Assembly (NCBI RefSeq): GCF_018320785.1
Contig: NC_054873.1
Location: forward strand, 22,720,196-22,784,195
Length of the DNA: 64,000 nucleotides
Origin: Cheilinus undulatus
Taxonomy: Eukaryota; Chordata; Actinopteri; Labriformes; Labridae
Reading direction: 5' to 3'
Part shown: positions 12,940 through 24,930 of the stretch, one piece after another
Numbering within the stretch: position 1 is the first letter of the stretch
How the letters are laid out: each line of letters opens with the position of its first letter
Program-made: the position numbers and the translations under genes
Notes under the pieces: generated by a model
Databases searched by the model: none
Told to the model about the DNA's origin: nothing
Seen by the model: only the letters and a program-made list of their open reading frames with translations

Positions 12940-13915
12940 TCATCCATTGTATAACCTTTGTGTTTGTGACTGCATAAATATTCATCCTATTTACTGACTG
13001 ACCTAATTCAACAGAGATCCAGCCAATTGGTGCTCGTAGTCTCACAATTAGTGAAATGGAGATCACCTGAGTGCGGTGAATGTGTCTCAAGTGATTGTAG
13101 TATAAAGACGTTTGTGTCTGGAAGGTCTGGAAGTGACTGGTTAATCAGTACTCCTTGCTACCATTGCACCATGAAGACAAAAGAACACTCCAAGCAACTC
13201 CGAGGAAATGTTATTGAAAAGTACAAGTCAGGGGGTGAATACAAAAAAAAATCCGAGGCACTGAACAACCATCATCAAGAAGTGGAAGAAATATGGCACA
13301 TATGTAAATCTGCCTGGATCAGGCTGTCCTCACAAACTGAATGATCGTGCAGGAAGGAGACAAGTGAGGCTACCAAGACACCTATGACTACTCTGAAAGA
13401 GTTACAAGTGTCAACAGTTGAGATGGGAGAGACTCTGCCTATAACAACTGTTGCCCAGGTGCTCCACCACGCTAAGCTCTATGGAAGAGTGGCAAAGAGA
13501 AAGCCACTGTGGAAGAAAACTCATATTAAATCTGGACTAGAGTATGCCAGTGGCATTTAGGAGACAACATGGTCAGGTGGAAGACAGTTCTTTGGTCTGA
13601 TGCTATGTTTGGCAAGTACACCATCCCCACTGTGAGGCACAATGGTGGCAGCATTATGCTGTTGGGCTGCTTCTCAGCAGGAAGGCTGGGAAGGCTTGTA
13701 AATGTAGCGGGTAAAATAAATGCAGCAAAATATAGTAAAATCCCTGAGGACAATCCCATTCAGTCTGCAAGACAATGACCCAAAGCATGCAATGAAAGCT
13801 ACACAGAAACGGTTTAAAGACAACATGGTGAATGTTCTGGAGTGGGCGAGTCAAAGACCAGACCTTGATCCAGTAGAGAATTTGTGGCTGGACATGAAAA
13901 GGAGTGATTGATTTG
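12940..13915 (+). mobile_element. Tc1-like DNA transposon fossil, truncated at its right end
   Basis: Tc1 transposase remnants run on the plus strand. They include a helix-turn-helix-like segment near 13,170-13,330, a stretch near 13,560-13,690 with the GGSIMLLGCFSAG motif, and the C-terminal PDLDPVENLW motif near 13,860. The frame is broken repeatedly. The left part shares its sequence (dactgcataaatattca-type) with the copies in LCTL, ZWILCH and MAP2K1. The right terminal inverted repeat is missing: similarity stops after the MKRSD codons. Confidence 0.85.
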
Positions 13916-14129
13916 GTGACATAATCAAAACATCTGAGCCCACTGATATGATATTAAACAGAGAGGACTTCACTGAGCAGGAGATCAGCTGCTCTCCAGT
14001 GTATTGATTCAAGAATGAAAACAATCAAGAACAGTCAGATACACAGAGAAAGAAAATGATGTTTTTGCGACATATAGACTGAATACTCACATTAAGAGGA
14101 ATTATGAAAGGAAAAAAATGTATAGAAAG

Positions 14130-15462
14130 TAGGGCTGAAACGATTCCTCGAATTATTCGGGTGATTCGAGTCAAAAAATTCCTCAAGGCAAACACGGCGA
14201 GCTGTGTTTCACACGGACGGCTATTTGTGTGGCACAATGTACTTGTTTTCGCTGTTACTATAACGCAACATGCATGATACGAGGCGTGAAAATCACGAAG
14301 GAAGAGAAGTTGATGCAGTGATGCTTACAGGCATGCATCCTGCGTTTTTACGCAGCCACTGCCTGGCAGATATGGCACTATGCCGGCACCGGTGGACCTA
14401 CCCCCAAGTTGATCTTGCCTACATGACTCGCTGGAGTGAGACAGCGCTTAGTTTGTGTCTGCAGACTTAAGGGAATTTCATAAACTTCTGGTTTATTGGC
14501 CAGACGGTTTCACGGAACACCATCAGGCGTCACAATTCAAGTCCTGTTTTGGGGCTTTCCCTCTGCCTCTCTCTCTCTCTCCCTTTCTTTCGTGAGCACA
14601 CATCATAGATTTAATTATAAATTATTTAAGTCAGCGCACTGACATCTTGATTGCAGCATATTTTTCAAAAAGTGTCAGCATCCCAAATAATTTTATAAGA
14701 CATATTGATAATGAATTGACACCAATTAAATAGAAACACGCAATTGCCACAGATACTGACTGAGACTAAATAGGTCAAAGTTCATCATCATATAGTCAGG
14801 ATTCAACAGGTCACAGAAGCAGCTTTATCCCTTAAAATGTGTTCTCCATGTCAGTGGATGGTCTTAAAAGGTCATATTTTCATGGTGGATAAATTCACAA
14901 ACAAAAATGCGCAAAAATTAAAAGTGAACATGCTTTGAAAAATCGTCCATACTCCTCTAATCTAAAGGTTCACCTTTCAGACATCATCAGACCGCTGTGT
15001 GAATGATGGAGCTTTATTGTTGCTATAATGTGAACTATTACACGCATGTATAAAGTAGAGGATGTTAAAATGATTGTGTCCCTTTACTTTAATGACAAAT
15101 TGGAAAATAAAAATAAACTACAATAGAAGAAATAAAGTGTTAGCACCCAAAATCCCCTGGGATAATCTAATGTCATTATTTAACTTCCTTTCCCTGTAAC
15201 GTTAAGAAATGTAAACTGTCATCAGAACTTCTTTGCACTTTGTAAAAGATATTTTCTTTAAAGAATAATATCAATTTTTAATATAGAAGTAGTTCATTTT
15301 AGGGACCCAGCTTCTTTTCTCATTTGTCTAGTACTACTTCTCTTGAAAAAAGCAAAAGTGACTGATTAAAAAATGCAATATTTCTTATTAGAGTACTCGA
15401 TTAATCATCAGAAGAATCAATAGAGTACTCGACCACGAAAAGAACCTATTACTGCAGCCCTA
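14130..15462. mobile_element. Non-autonomous hAT element (MITE), 1.3 kb
   Basis: Left end tagggctgaaacgattcctc; right end ...attactgcagcccta. The subterminal parts carry complementary ATTCGAGT/GAGTACTCGA motifs. Flanks atagaaag (14122-14129) and ataggaag (15463-15470) match at 7 of 8 positions, a good 8-bp hAT target duplication. No transposase frame remains inside. Confidence 0.85.
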
Positions 15463-18429
15463 ATAGGAAGCTGTTTCAGTTTGGCTGTTTTCAGTATTAT
15501 TTTAACCCCTTGTTCTCCTGTACTTAGCAGACACACAGAGCTCTGTCTATCCAAATCTCCTTGTGACTTTAAGTTCATTTAAATTTGTGCTTCTTGGGAA
15601 AATTTGATATTTAGTTTTGTACTGTTATTGGGATTAATAATGCTAAGGAAGTTACAAGTACAGAAGGACGAACATGGATTGGATCATTCTGTTATTTAAT
15701 AAATCGTCAGTGAATCGAAATGTAGCCTGTGAATCAAGACCTGGAAAAACCTGAAGAGGCTAAAGAAGAAATGCAGTGTTCATGACAAGTCATTTTTCAG
15801 TGGGGGTCAAATTATTTCTTTCCTGCTGTTACCTATGTTCCTGCAAACACCAGCCAGTATCTGGGTACCTGGATTGTGCACGGGAGGTCCTATTTTCTGT
15901 TGTATGTCATTTATTATGCAAGTCCCAAACTTGATTTTACTCTGGTCTAATAATTTGTGATCTTTATTGGTTAATATTTTTTTCTCTTGAATGCCTTGAG
16001 CTCCTTTTTTTTTTTTTCAATGTTTTAATAGGTTTTTAATAGTCATCATTCTCTCTAATATATGTTTTATATGTTACTTATGTTTTGAAACTTGTCATAA
16101 TGGATGCCAGTATCCAGCTGCAAAACTAATTTTTGCAAATCTAATTTGTGTACAGGTACAAATGAAGTACCTATTATTAAAGTGTATGTGTATATATATA
16201 CACATAAACACACACATTTTTATATATATATATATAATATATATATATATATAAATGTGTGTGTTTAAATCCGGTTTAATGATACCCCTAGGAATATCTG
16301 ATATCATACCTGTAGCAGAGACACACAGACTCCCTCTTGTCAGCTGCCATAATACACCCGAAGGCCTTTTCTGCTGAGTGTTTCATGGGGTCTCTCTTAC
16401 TGCTGTAACTCTTCACCTAGAGCACAAACATCAAAAAATGTATTAGGTAATAACAATGTCTTCACATCATTTTAAGGTGTTTTTTTTTAATAGGATAAGA
16501 TGCACTGACTAGTTTTCAAGAATTTCAAGAATTTTACAGCTCGTAAAAGTGCCCGAATCTGATTTTTCAGATTTAATGTGACTCATGTCTGATTTTTTTC
16601 AAACAGTATGGCCAGCACAAGTCACACTGAATCTGATCTTTTCATACCAAACTAAGTCCACTTTCATGTGTGGTACTAACTCAGACACATATCTGACTTT
16701 TTGGAATGTGACTGCAGTGTGAACAACCAAAGAAAAGAAATAAGACCTAGCAAAAGATAAGAATTAAGCATTAAGGCATGCGGTGTGACCTTAGCCATCT
16801 AATTCAAGAAATTACAGTAGTTTTCATTTGTGTGAACAGAGAAAGGTATTACCCTCTCCCTTCTTTTGGTTGAGCTCCATTGTTAGTCTCCAGGCGTACA
16901 TGCACGCTGTGATTATCAATGCACACATCTGGATGGACGTAGGCAAGGAATCCTATAAAGAACCTAACTGGCTCCTCTAACATTTTTTGAAGACTGATTA
17001 AGAACTGTGTCAGATCTAGTTCACATCAATGACTTCCATCTGTGATTTATTTAAGCTTTCACTAAATGCTTCATCCACACACGTTGTTCATTTTCAGTGT
17101 AGTTAGGTTTGGAGGGATTTAGGGCTGACTTGGATGTCTTACGGGCAAGTCTGCAGAAGATTTGTTCATGGAGCAGGTCAGAAATTTTGGTAAACATTAA
17201 AAATGGGTTCTCCATTGAAAAATAATCAAACGGCGTTTCTGAACGAGACCCTACTTTCATAATGCAAAAATTAAAAGGTATTGTTGCTCACCCTGGGTCG
17301 CTAACAATTTTTCCAGCGCAGGATTTCTTTCATTGTACCTTGTCCTTGCATATTAGCTCAGTCACTCCAATCATAAGGTATGGCAACGTAGCGAGCAGAC
17401 CTGGCTTTTAGAGCCTATTTGCCCTCCAGTTGTGTGACCCTTATGTTTTATGAGGAAGACTAACACCAAGAACTACATTTGTTACAAATTAGGCTTCGAA
17501 GTGCCATAAAGTTGACACCTGCCACTTCAAAACTTATTTTTTAAGTGCAGGGAATACCGACAAGTTAAATTTAAAAAGGTCTACCGTTAGCTCAGCTGCA
17601 TTGATCAACGTTAATTAGCTAATTTAGGATAGCTAACACATAATCACCTGTTAACATTATCTCAACTGCACACAGTGGACACTGTAGCACCTGTTCAAAC
17701 TGACAATAGTGTAGCGAGTATATTAAGTAAGGACAGCATGACTTATGAAAAAGAAATGTAGCTGGGTGTATTTTTTTATTGTCTTACTTAAATGGCAAAC
17801 AAATGTGGTTCTTTGTTCTCTTACCGTCCTAACTTGACCCACTCAACGACGTTTCACCAACAACTAACCGTCACAAGATGCCGCCAAAGTCAGTATTCGT
17901 CTTGTGCCAATGCTGCTTTAAGTGCCTCCAAAAGTGTCGTGTTTTTGGAAATCACTTCATATTGCGTAAATAAGTAGAGAAATATTAGAGTAACCCGTGT
18001 GACAATTACTTTACATTTGAAAATAATTTCACCACAAAGCATTAACGTTGAATTAATCGAAATTTTACACGATTCCATTTCGCATTTTAATCAAAACATT
18101 TTTTATTTTTTTCAATTACTTTGCTGCAGAAAAAAATGGGCAGCGAATCAATTTCTCATACTGACACTGTCTCTGTTTAACACAGCAAACCCTGTACTAA
18201 AGCATTTAGGTCTCTGGTTGCACAATTTTCTGAGATATTTGTCGTATTCGACACAAAATATAGAATATCCTACAGTACTTGAACCGGCACTGATCCCGGA
18301 AATTACCGCAAACCACAGGACACAAACTTTAGCATGTAGCTGTAGCATGAGCTGTAGCACAACAGATAATTTAACCTTATTAGAAATTAACTCAGCCAGA
18401 CGCACCCTACCTGTTGTATTTTCCATTAT
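15463..18429. other. Intergenic region upstream of SNAPC5
   Basis: The region is AT-rich. It contains an AT palindrome (separate entry) and stop-poor frames near 17,800-18,470 that look compositional. No exon of a known gene was recognised. The part next to SNAPC5 may hold its promoter. Confidence 0.4.
16206..16266. repeat. AT-core palindrome
   Basis: aaacacacacattt (16206-16219) and its exact reverse complement (16253-16266) flank a 33-bp run of alternating TA. The whole unit can fold into a long hairpin or cruciform. It is a self-complementary microsatellite compound (AC-TA-GT). Confidence 0.9.
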
Positions 18430-18470
18430 TACGCCGATATGGAGCTGTAGCCGGAATTTATCACAGAGGT
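18430..18470 (+). promoter_or_regulatory. Possible SNAPC5 5' non-coding exon and promoter
   Basis: A GC-richer patch ends in a good donor (cacagag|gtaaac, GT at 18469-18470). An acceptor-like site (ctcctcag) lies just before the SNAPC5 start codon at 18932. This suggests a short untranslated first exon spliced into the coding start, but no transcript evidence is available and the transcription start is not defined. Confidence 0.3.
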
Positions 18471-18931
18471 AAACGTCTAAAACTAGACCCCAGGCTTTAC
18501 GTTACAGATTTTGATGGCATATCATCATTTTGGGTGTACATTACGGTTATTTAGCCATATTGTTTTGTCTGTTTGTAAGCTAGCAGCAACATTTTATCCT
18601 CGTTCTCAAGCTTGTTGTGAGTATCTATATCGTCTTTTTTTAAGTCCAAACGCCAAACAGCTCGTTACTGGGTGTTAAGGTTGACAATAGACGGAATTAT
18701 AGGTTTTTCATTGAGTCGATTACAGTGATCGTTCTTGTTAACTCATTATTATAGCTGAGCATTTGATATGAACTTGTCAGGCTAAATGAAATGGCGTACC
18801 AGCGGAATTTTTACATGCTGTCCAACACAAGTTTTGATCAAAACCATGTTGACTTGTTTAAAGCACAGCCATCCCTGTCCCCTTTTTGACTCCTGATCTC
18901 CTCAGGTCTGACTGCAGCAGCGCTAGTAAAG

Positions 18932-21900
18932 ATGCACAGCCGTCTGCAAGAGTTGAAGAAGGAAGAGGAAACTCTCCTGAAAATCAAAGTCATGCTACAA
19001 GACCAGCTTAACAGGTTAAAGGTTAGGATAGAGGGATTTCATTGTATTTACTTGGCTTTACGTATCTGTGAGGGAGGCATGTGGTATAAGTGTTGTTTTT
19101 GTGCTCCCTTTGTGTTTCAGTTTGAAGAAGGTGCCTTGAAATCCATCATCAATGCTCAAACAGAAGAAGGGGCCTCTCCACACCTGTCCCCAGAAATGGA
19201 GGTAAGTAACCTTTCAGACAGAACATCAGGTGGGAAAATGTATGCTAGACGCCAGTGTTAATTTTGACAGCTATTTTTGGCTGACCGCTGAGGGCAGCCT
19301 TACATATGGTAATGTCTGTGTCTGAGTATGTCTGTCTGTCTGTCAGTTGGTAAGTAACTGAGTGAGTGATGCTTTTGTATAAGTATGAGCCGTATACTAT
19401 AGAGTTGCATTTGCTTGGACTGAATGCTGTCACTAATGTCTGCCTCCACTAACTAGGCTCGAGTTAACATCATTTATGTATGGCTTATCCATACAGAGTT
19501 GCTCTATGGGTGGGGTTTACTCATGCTGAAAGCCCTGTAATGGCTGCCTCCACTGCTCCAAATACTCACATATAGCTTTAGCCTCTGTTTCACCAGAACT
19601 GGGCCCGGTTATTTGTGTATGACAAAGAATTAAACAACCCTATAAGCTTTTCATGTTGGTAAAGATGGTTTTACTCCTCTGCTGAGCTGCTTTGGCATGA
19701 CTATGTGATAATTGAGTGGGAAAAGGGAGCTTGTGTGAATGCTTGTGGCTGCTAGCCGAACGTTAGCTTGGCCTTAGCCAGAACAGCACATTTCTGCATC
19801 ACAGCTATCACTGAGAGCAACACGGAAAGCTTTCTGCGAAAGAGAATGAAGATGACGCTCTTCTGCTCCCCGCTTTGACATGACAAAGTGACAGTTACGG
19901 GGGACGGGTTAGTTGTTATATACAGCTAATGAGTTGTTGTGTCCCAGCTAACGGCTAACAGGCTTTTCATTAGACCGGACTGGGCCACAGCGGAGCTTCT
20001 GTCTGAACCAGACAATGTGTCTGAATCCAAACAAGTACAGAGAGCAACACTGGAAGCTTCCTGTGACCGAAAAAATGTTCTCTCTCCACTCCCGGTCTGA
20101 TTCGGCATAGCTTTCTATGACCTCGACCACTGTTGGAGCACACGCTGATGAAGAGTTAGCTTGTGGCTACCACAAAGGGTTAATGGGGAGCCCGCCCCAC
20201 ACGATCTCATCTAATGAAGAATCCAAGACATATCAGAGCAATCAGAACGGCTCATTTCGAAGATAACACCCACACCCAGCTAACTAAACCAATGAACTGG
20301 GGAGTAATAGCTATATAGTGGAGAATGATAAAGAAATGTTCAGTAATGTAATAGGTGAAGCTAGCGGACTGCCGCTGCTAGGCTAACGTAGCCTCACTTT
20401 AAAGCATTCAGACTCCGCAAGTGTCCCCAAAAACAGCGATCAGAGGGCATAATCAGATGATCCTATGCTGTCAGAGCATAACACAGCAGTGTGGGGCTGA
20501 TAAGTTATGTGTTTGGAGAGAAAAGTACTAATTGATGCCACAGGCTATGAATAGCGTGGCTATTCACATGTACAAACATGGAGTCTGCAGCATCAGAGAG
20601 CAATGTTTAAAGCCAGCATATTCGACAGCATAAAGCAGAGCTGGTATGAGGAGAACACACATCCACTGTGGTCAGAACAAGTGAGGGTGGTCATTAAAGG
20701 GAAACAGGAAAACACAAAAGAGATCCACGGGCAGGTAATAACGGTCTCCACAGGTGACATGGCCGCATAAACTACTAACAATCATGACAAAATCACTGCC
20801 AGAACACACATTTCAGTCAGGCATTTCAACAAGCATCCCAGATAGTTGCGGTCAGCCACATACTTGGTTTTTACGTAGTCTTGTTAATTTTAGTCTTTAA
20901 ATGAAATTCATTTTAGTTTTAGTCACATTTTACTCATTTCTATCCTTTTAGTTTTTGTGTAGTTTTAGTTGATGTAAATTCAAAAAATTTTAGTCTAGTT
21001 TTAGTCCATAAAAAGTCCTCGCTTTTTGGTCTTTACTTTTAGTCTAAGCATTTATTTTCTTGCCTAAACCTGGTACCAAATCATGGTAGTGTGTTCAATG
21101 CACCCTGCCAAACCTGGGGTCCCTGGTTTCTACAGCTGAAAGGCAGAAGGGATACAGCTGCATTGTTTTTTGGCAGATTTACTCACAGTGGAGAAAGATC
21201 CCGGATTTTGAATGTCCAACAAAAACTAAATTACATTTTAGTGTAGTTTTAGTCATCTTGACGAAAACTAAACTTACTTTTTGTCAGTTTTAGTAATCAC
21301 AGATCTAATTTTGTTGGTCTTAGTCTAGTTTTTGTCATGGAAAAAAAAGGCTGTTGATGAACATTTTTAGTCATAGTTTTAGTCGACGAAACTAACACTG
21401 CTATACACTCAGCTGTAACAATTTGTAATATCATGGCATTCCCTGATAGAATTTTCATTTGTTCAATTATCCACTTGGGTAAGTTGAGGATGTTTTTTCA
21501 TTCTTGCCCTATGTGGAAAAAAAATCTGTTGTAGCTGATCAGGTAACAGGCCAATGCCTCTAATGACAGCTATTCACACATCATAAATTTCCAAAAGTGT
21601 CTCCAGTGAACACTTAAGATTAGAGCTAATTTCTCTGCTTCAGAAGAAACTAAAAATGGAGACTTTATTCACATTCATTTCACTTAAATAAGAGGATGAT
21701 AAACTGGAATGGAGAGGGGGTTATGACTTAATTTAATTTATTACTTTTGATAGATCAACACTTAAGGACTTCAGTAGGACTAGGTTTATTGAGAACTCAT
21801 TTTGAACTCTGCAGTACACCTCTTCACCCACATCACCCCTGTCTTTCAAAATCTCCACTGACTCCCTGTCCCATCCAGGTTGAAATCCTTCTCTTGCACA

Positions 21901-23013
21901 CAAGGGCATCAATCACTAGGTACCCTCCTACCTCATTCACGTCCAACATCATCACACTCACTCCCATTGCCTTTATTCTTCTAAAACCAACCTTCTTTCT
22001 CTGTCATTAAGAACCAAGCACCAAACCTGGAGAGACAGAGCCTTCTCTGTAGCCACCCCTCCCTCTAAAACTCACTCCCTAAACATATCCAAGACTGCAC
22101 CAATAACTGCTTAAGACTTACCATTTAAAGGCAGGCTTTTAATATGTTACTTTGATTTTCATCACTTCTGTTTATCTGTTTGTTGTGTTGGCTTTGTTTG
22201 TTGTGTAATGTTGTTTTTCATGTGTCCTGAATCCTGTTAACAGTTGTTAACATTGTTTAAATGCTGCTTTCATTTTCATGACTTCCTTTTGCTTAGAAAC
22301 TAGGAATGTACAGATGCATCGGTTTTACATCAGTATTGGCCACTGAAAAACATTGACCTATCAGCAAATTGTGTGTCATGAACCAATGTTAGTAGTTAGC
22401 ATATAAACCTAAAAAATAAGTTACTATTATGGCTGTGTCACATCAATTTAATGATGGCATCCAGCACACCTTACTACTGAATCATAGATGAGATTTTTTC
22501 ACTGGGCAGAGGAAGACACCTGTTGAAAGAAAAACTCTGATGTGCTGATTGATGTTAATGATTACGGCCTACAACTCACACAAATCTGAAATCCATCTAT
22601 GTCAATGCTATGAATTTTTTTATTTTCCTTGATAAAAGCTACTCCTAAGGCAGAACCAGTTTTTTTAAAGTAGTTTAAATTACATCACAGATGCATCTAA
22701 CTTAATTGATAAAATATTCTAATTTTAGATATTGTTGATACAATAAAGATATGATAAGATTCGAGATAACTTGAATTTACTTTAAAAGTGTTCATTTGTT
22801 TAGTGTTTGTTTTCATTGTTTCAGGTCCACATAAACCTTGATGATGAGAGCGAGATCAATCGAACCAAACTACTACTGAATGCTGCTGCAGATTATGACA
22901 TGGAAGAGGAGGAGGAAGAAGAAGATGAGGAGGAGGAAGACGAAGAGGATGATGAAGAAGATGACAATGAGCTGGAGTTTGTGCCTGAGGAGGATGCAGA
23001 GGATGATTACTGA
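18932..23013 (+). CDS. snapc5: snRNA-activating protein complex subunit 5 (SNAP19)
   Basis: SNAPC5 is the smallest subunit of SNAPc, the nuclear complex that binds the proximal sequence element of snRNA promoters used by RNA polymerases II and III. Coding exons read 18932-19021, 19121-19201 and 22825-23013, all with GT-AG borders and codon-aligned joins, giving 119 residues. The start MHSRLQELKKEEETLLKIK matches the human N-terminus closely as recalled, and this helical part is the family's coiled-coil-like binding region. The third coding exon contains a conserved VHINLDDESEINRT segment, then an acidic tail (residues about 84-119) of almost pure E/D. Human SNAPC5 is about 98 residues, so the tail here is longer. 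The last intron (3.6 kb) holds a MITE and a LINE remnant. Identification is secure. Confidence 0.95.
19238..19268 (-). repeat. Short mariner-like remnant in SNAPC5 intron
   Basis: A run of 24 bases here (tagacgccagtgttaatttt and the next 4) is identical to part of the mariner fossil at about 24,678-24,701, where it encodes the KINTGV segment of the transposase on the minus strand. Nearby bases on the upstream side (gtatg) also agree. It is probably a scrap of another mariner copy. Confidence 0.45.
20875..21400. mobile_element. MITE rich in 'ttttagtc' repeats
   Basis: The block is built of the phrase agttttagtc and variants, and ends gtcgacgaaactaacactg, the terminal sequence of a MITE family common in fish. 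Its left end (cttgttaattttagtctt) is a degenerate partner. About 200 bp of non-repetitive sequence (about 21,050-21,230) sits inside. Lies in the last intron of SNAPC5. Confidence 0.6.
21745..22175 (+). mobile_element. LINE 3'-end fragment (CR1/L2/Rex-type)
   Basis: The broken plus-strand frame recalls the end of a non-LTR reverse transcriptase ORF, where leucine-tryptophan-leucine-proline and lysine-isoleucine-leucine-leucine phrases precede a P-R-T-R-like segment: here the same order appears in decayed form (ctccactgactccctgtccc..., gttgaaatccttctc...). It is followed by ggcaggcttttaatatgtta and a T-rich tail. Typical 5' truncation. Clade assignment is uncertain. Confidence 0.5.
22285..22410. 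mobile_element. Possible hAT terminal fragment
   Basis: The phrase aggaatgtacagatgcatcgg followed by cagtattggcc resembles the end of hAT-type repeats with GATGCATCGG and TATTGGCC subterminal motifs. No partner end or target duplication was found. Confidence 0.25.
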
Positions 23014-23825
23014 GGCTCTCAGTGTTCATGGGGCTTAAATATTTGCACCTCTAATGAGAATCCTTTGTAAATAATGTCTGTTTTTGTGTTGACTTGTTTT
23101 GTACTTTCACATAGGAGTATTTAATTTATTTGAACAGAGGAAGCAACAATCGCAGTGTAATGATGTGTGGTGCTATTAGTATCTTTCTTTGCCTGATTTA
23201 AGGCTCTTGGTTAGAATTTAAACTTATGTTGGTGTTAAATTTTGTGAGAAGTCTCACCAAAATGCTGTAACACAGTGTTAATAGGTGCTTATAGTTAACT
23301 AGACATGTTGTGCATCTTGAGGATTAGCATTATGGCTGGGCCATATTTGAAGATATGTGTGAATTGTGTAAGAAATGAAAAGCACAAAATAAAACATTTT
23401 GCATATAGATTGCCTAATTCCTTTTTTAAAAGTAAATTACCTGCTCGCCTTCCAACACAGATCAGTTTTACATGTAAATGTAGGCAGGAAGATAAGATTA
23501 GATTAAGTTTTCTCAGACCCAGTTTATCACCAGTGACAGCTTTTCCACACATTGCAACCTTAATGATGAAGTTAGTTGGCCTTAACAGCTACTTGTGAAA
23601 GACACTAGCTACTTTTTAAAGTATTCACTGGAAGTCTATCTTCCTACATAATTTCATTTTAACCCGGGTTATGCCACTGCCTAACAGAAAATACAAACTG
23701 TTTTCCAACAGTCTGCTCCAATGCTTGGAAACAAGGCCTAAAGAGGGTCTAGCTCATCTTGACCAGCTGCCCGTCTGGCTCTGCAGTGCTCAAAAAGGGG
23801 CCAAGGATATACAAGATATGGCTAT
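23014..23825 (+). other. SNAPC5 3' UTR and downstream flank
   Basis: Sequence after the SNAPC5 stop is AT-rich and ends the transcript plausibly at the AATAAA hexamer at 23388-23393, giving a 3' UTR of about 0.4 kb. Nothing further is recognised before the mariner fossil. Confidence 0.5.
23388..23393 (+). promoter_or_regulatory. Polyadenylation signal AATAAA, SNAPC5
   Basis: A canonical hexamer 375 bp after the stop codon. It is the first perfect plus-strand hexamer I saw in the 3' flank, so it is the likely end of the SNAPC5 transcript. Confidence 0.5.
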
Positions 23826-24930
23826 TAAAAAAACAGGAATAATCCTTTAATACAATTTCACTGAACTTATCATTTTTCTATGTCTTTCTTCTTCAATATA
23901 CTCCTTCTGCATCAACACACCGCTGCATTCAGGTCTTCCACTGATCAACGCAGTGCAGTAGGACTACTTCAGCCAGTTGTCTCAGAACCTCTGTTCTTAA
24001 GTTCTGACACTGACTCAAAAACATGTTCCTTTGAGTAGATTTGATTTTAGAAAAAAGGAAAAAGTCACACAGTGCTAGATCAGATGACTAGGGAGGGTGA
24101 TTAAGCACTGTGATTTGTTTTTGGACCAGAAACTGCTTCACAGAGAGCTTAGTGTGAGCTGGCACGTTGTTTTGATGAAGAATTAAACCATTTTTCCACA
24201 ACTGTGGTCCCTTGCTTCTGACTTTTTCTCACAGTTTTTCTAGAACCTGTTTGTAATAGTGTTGATTCTGACCCTTCTGGAACCCACTCCTCCGAAATGA
24301 TACCCTTAACATAAAAAAAAAAAATCTACATGATCTTGAAGTTAGACCAGCTGCATCCTGCTTCCTTCTTCCTTGGTGACGATGGTGTTTCCTGATGCAT
24401 TGACTGCTGTTTTGTCTCAGGATCATATTGGAAGATCCAAGTGTCTTCACATGTAAACATTCCTTCTAAAAAAAATGTAGGTTTCCGTCTCTCTAAACTT
24501 GCCTTGCCGAAAGATTTGGGACAACTTTGGCACTCTTTGGTCATGTTAAAATTTTTAAGCAAAATGTGCTGAACTGTCTCTTTATCGATGGAGACCATTT
24601 CTGCTATCACTCTTAGTCTGAGTGTTTGATCATTTTAATTGATTTGTTCAATTTGTTGAATCTTTTCAGGAGTATGGTAGACGCCAGTGTTAATTTTGAC
24701 ACAAAAAATTCCTTGTCTTGGACATCCTCTCTGCCTTCAAAAAATCTTTTTCACCATTTGAACACACTTGCATGTGACACGCAGTGTTCCCCATACAACT
24801 CAGATAATGCACAAAAAGATTTGGCTGCTGGTTTGTTCAATTTCAATAACAATTTCAAGTTCATACGTTAAGACGTCACTTACTGGAAACTTACAGTAGT
24901 TCTGCTTGAATACCCAACCTTTAATAATAA
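23826..24930 (-). mobile_element. mariner DNA transposon fossil
   Basis: The minus strand encodes broken mariner transposase. The IAEMVSIDKETVQHILL helix-turn-helix region lies at about 24,550-24,610, and the catalytic-domain phrase DTWIFQYDPETKQQSMH with the following SSPRKKEAG lies at about 24,340-24,450. The N-terminal INTGVYHTPEKIQQI-like part lies at about 24,660-24,700. In this copy the usual DE of the DESW motif reads ED followed by T, so the copy is damaged. Terminal inverted repeats were not resolved and both limits are approximate. Confidence 0.8.

Noticed and set aside
1-18000. SMAD6 exons expected next to LCTL by mammalian synteny
   Set aside because: No MH1 or MH2 domain sequence was recognised on either strand.
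17999-18472. 157-residue plus-strand frame before SNAPC5
   Set aside because: It has no recognisable domain and AT-driven composition, and it overlaps the likely SNAPC5 promoter.
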